From: Verrucomicrobia bacterium UBA2970
GTDB taxonomy: Bacteria > Verrucomicrobiota > Verrucomicrobiia > Limisphaerales > AAA164-E04
Assembly: GCA_002348345.1 (NCBI GenBank)
Contig: DEAY01000147.1
Coordinates: forward strand, 1-6,054
DNA length: 6,054 nt
Direction: 5' to 3'
In this document: piece after piece, positions 5,216-6,054 of the stretch
Numbering within the stretch: the stretch's first letter is position 1
Layout: each line of letters begins with the position of its first letter
Position numbers and translations under genes: made by a program
Notes under the pieces: generated by a model
The model's database searches: none
What the model saw: only the letters and a program-made list of their open reading frames with translations
What the model was told of the DNA's origin: nothing

Positions 5216-5563
5216 TCACGGACTCACAGGATTCACCGGCGACACGCCCATTTCCCAGAGTCCATAGACCACCAACGCCGCCGACAAGGCCGCGATCAAA
5301 CAAAGGCCGACCTTGAAATAGCCCGGCTTTTCCGATTCAGCAACCGACTTGAAACTCCCACAGGTAAAGTAGGCCGAGAACCCGACCAGAACCGACCAGG
5401 TCACGCCCAGGGCACGGTATTGTAGGACCCCCAGTTCATCCGGCGCCGACAGAAACATCAGGCCGAACACAGCGGCGCAGGCAACAAGAAACATCCAGGC
5501 GGCTTGACGCTGCTGCCGCCTCTCTCTGCGACCTCGATGCCGGGTGGACCTTTGGGGAAGCAC
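5216..5563 (-). CDS. Small three-helix membrane protein of unknown function
   Basis: I do not recognise this 115-residue protein. Residues 1-20 are very basic (nine Arg, one His). Three hydrophobic segments follow at about 21-39, 51-71 and 83-103, and the short tail ends VSPVNPVSP. By the positive-inside rule the N-terminus and the 72-82 loop (KSVAESEKPGYF) would be cytoplasmic and the C-terminus periplasmic. The start is GTG at 5563, supported by AGGAGG at 5569-5574 five bases upstream, the strongest ribosome binding site in the window. The HAD gene ends 89 bp upstream on the same strand; a candidate promoter in between suggests possible separate transcription. It converges with the lipoyl transferase homologue. 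The good ribosome site, continuous ORF and clear helix pattern argue that it is a real gene. Confidence 0.75.
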   Translation of the reverse strand: MLPQRSTRHRGRRERRQQRQAAWMFLVACAAVFGLMFLSAPDELGVLQYRALGVTWSVLVGFSAYFTCGSFKSVAESEKPGYFKVGLCLIAALSAALVVYGLWEMGVSPVNPVSP

Positions 5564-5568
5564 TCCAA

Positions 5569-5574
5569 CCTCCT
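5569..5574 (-). promoter_or_regulatory. Shine-Dalgarno AGGAGG deciding a GTG start
   Basis: On the - strand AGGAGG is followed by TTGGA and then GTG at 5563, an ideal five-base spacing. It fixes the start of the small membrane protein at a GTG codon and is the only full consensus ribosome site noticed before a gene in this window. Confidence 0.8.
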
Positions 5575-5586
5575 AGCAAAGAGGGG

Positions 5587-5614
5587 GTCATAATGATAGC
5601 GCTATATTTGATAA
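5587..5614 (-). promoter_or_regulatory. Candidate promoter with palindromic spacer
   Basis: On the - strand TTATCA (5614-5609) and TATGAC (5592-5587) are spaced by 16 bases, each matching four of six sigma-70 consensus positions. The spacer contains the perfect ten-base palindrome ATAGCGCTAT (5596-5605). Transcription would start some 15-20 bases before the AGGAGG of the membrane-protein gene. The hexamer matches are modest, so this is a tentative call. Confidence 0.3.
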
Positions 5615-5652
5615 AACCCCGAAACACCATTCCATCCCCTCCCAGCAACGAC

Positions 5653-6054
5653 CTAATCAACAAGGAGCTGGCTCACCTTGAAATCCCCCAGGTCACGAAC
5701 GAGATAATCAGGCTCTTCGGAACGAAGTTGACCAAAGCGGACACTTCCGGTGGACACCGCCAAACACCGGGCGCCGATGCTCCGGGCGCATCGAATATCG
5801 TGCAGCGTATCCCCGATCACCAGAATCTCCTCTCCCCCCAAGGAACACTCGAGCCATGACTCCCCTCGCCGGCGTGCCAGACCAGCCAGCTGGTTACGGC
5901 ACGCAAAATCATCCCCAAACGCCCCCAGATCAAACGCCTCCCAGATTCCAAAATGGCGAAGTTTGATTTCAGCGGCCAACCGCGTGTTTCCTGTCAGCAA
6001 CCCGATCGCCACCCCTGATTCCATCGCCCGAAGCTCACGAAGCAACTGGATGGC
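5653..6054 (-). CDS. HAD-superfamily hydrolase (phosphoglycolate phosphatase-like), partial
   Basis: The reading frame stays open to the right edge, so the N-terminal part, including the nucleophile motif DxDxT, lies outside the window; 133 C-terminal residues are visible, and the TTG at 6045 is probably not a start. LLTGN is HAD motif II with its Thr. The Lys in IKLRHFG is the likely motif III Lys. EILVIGDTLHDIRCAR is motif IV (GDTxxD, Mg2+ ligands). GAFGDDFACRNQL and ARCLAVSTGSVRFGQL are typical of phosphoglycolate phosphatase-like members, which hydrolyse small phosphate esters in the cytoplasm. The end (EEPDYLVRDLGDF) also matches the class. The specific substrate cannot be judged from this fragment. 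The next gene on the same strand, the small membrane protein, starts 89 bp downstream; no terminator is seen between them. Confidence 0.88.
   Translation of the reverse strand, partial: AIQLLRELRAMESGVAIGLLTGNTRLAAEIKLRHFGIWEAFDLGAFGDDFACRNQLAGLARRRGESWLECSLGGEEILVIGDTLHDIRCARSIGARCLAVSTGSVRFGQLRSEEPDYLVRDLGDFKVSQLLVD

Noticed and set aside
4455..5267. 270-codon + strand frame overlapping the lipoyl transferase homologue
   Set aside because: It is longer than the real gene, but its translation is low-complexity and has no motifs, while the frame at 4495-5184 carries the full ligase-fold signatures.
1..6054. CRISPR array, tRNA, rRNA, insertion sequence, phage or toxin-antitoxin genes
   Set aside because: No regular spaced repeats, transposase, cloverleaf or toxin-antitoxin-like gene pair was seen on either strand.

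Overview
The window is about 6 kb of bacterial chromosome. It carries seven convincing protein genes, two of them cut by the window edges. The best clue to the host is the pilin-like gene at 2756-3520. It combines an AFTLIE prepilin leader with an H-x9-DG motif near the C-terminus, a combination typical of the Planctomycetes-Verrucomicrobia-Lentisphaerae group. The LysA insertion and the style of the NarL-type regulator also fit Verrucomicrobiota (Pedosphaera-like), but this assignment is inference. Base composition is moderately GC-rich in genes, with an AT-richer stretch at about 3520-3645. No insertion sequence, phage gene, tRNA, rRNA or CRISPR array is visible.

Layout. On the + strand: the C-terminal end of a squalene/phytoene synthase family protein (to 280), lysA (385-1683), a 299-bp gene-free stretch with hairpin-forming sequence and a tiny upstream ORF, and nth (1983-2630). 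Convergent to nth, on the - strand, are the H-x9-DG pseudopilin (3520-2756, ending in a textbook intrinsic terminator) and, upstream of it on the same strand, an orphan NarL/LuxR response regulator (4363-3641). The 120-bp gap between those two holds three separate inverted repeats. A divergent + strand gene follows (4495-5184), a LipM/LplA-type lipoyl-group transferase. Then two - strand genes: a small three-helix membrane protein with an Arg-rich N-terminus (5563-5216) and a HAD phosphatase that runs off the right edge (6054-5653).

How the genes relate. Most are housekeeping: lysine/peptidoglycan precursor metabolism, base-excision repair, lipoate attachment, a HAD phosphatase and isoprenoid synthesis. 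They do not form one pathway. The only suggestive pairing is the response regulator directly upstream of the pseudopilin on the same strand, with a perfect 7+7 bp dyad just before the regulator start and more dyads before the pilin. I see no clear evidence for a new defence, mobile or biosynthetic system. The points most worth a second look are the dyads around the regulator and pilin, the short ORF with a strong Shine-Dalgarno before nth, the palindrome inside a candidate promoter of the small membrane protein, and the LipM-like cysteine in the lipoyl transferase homologue.
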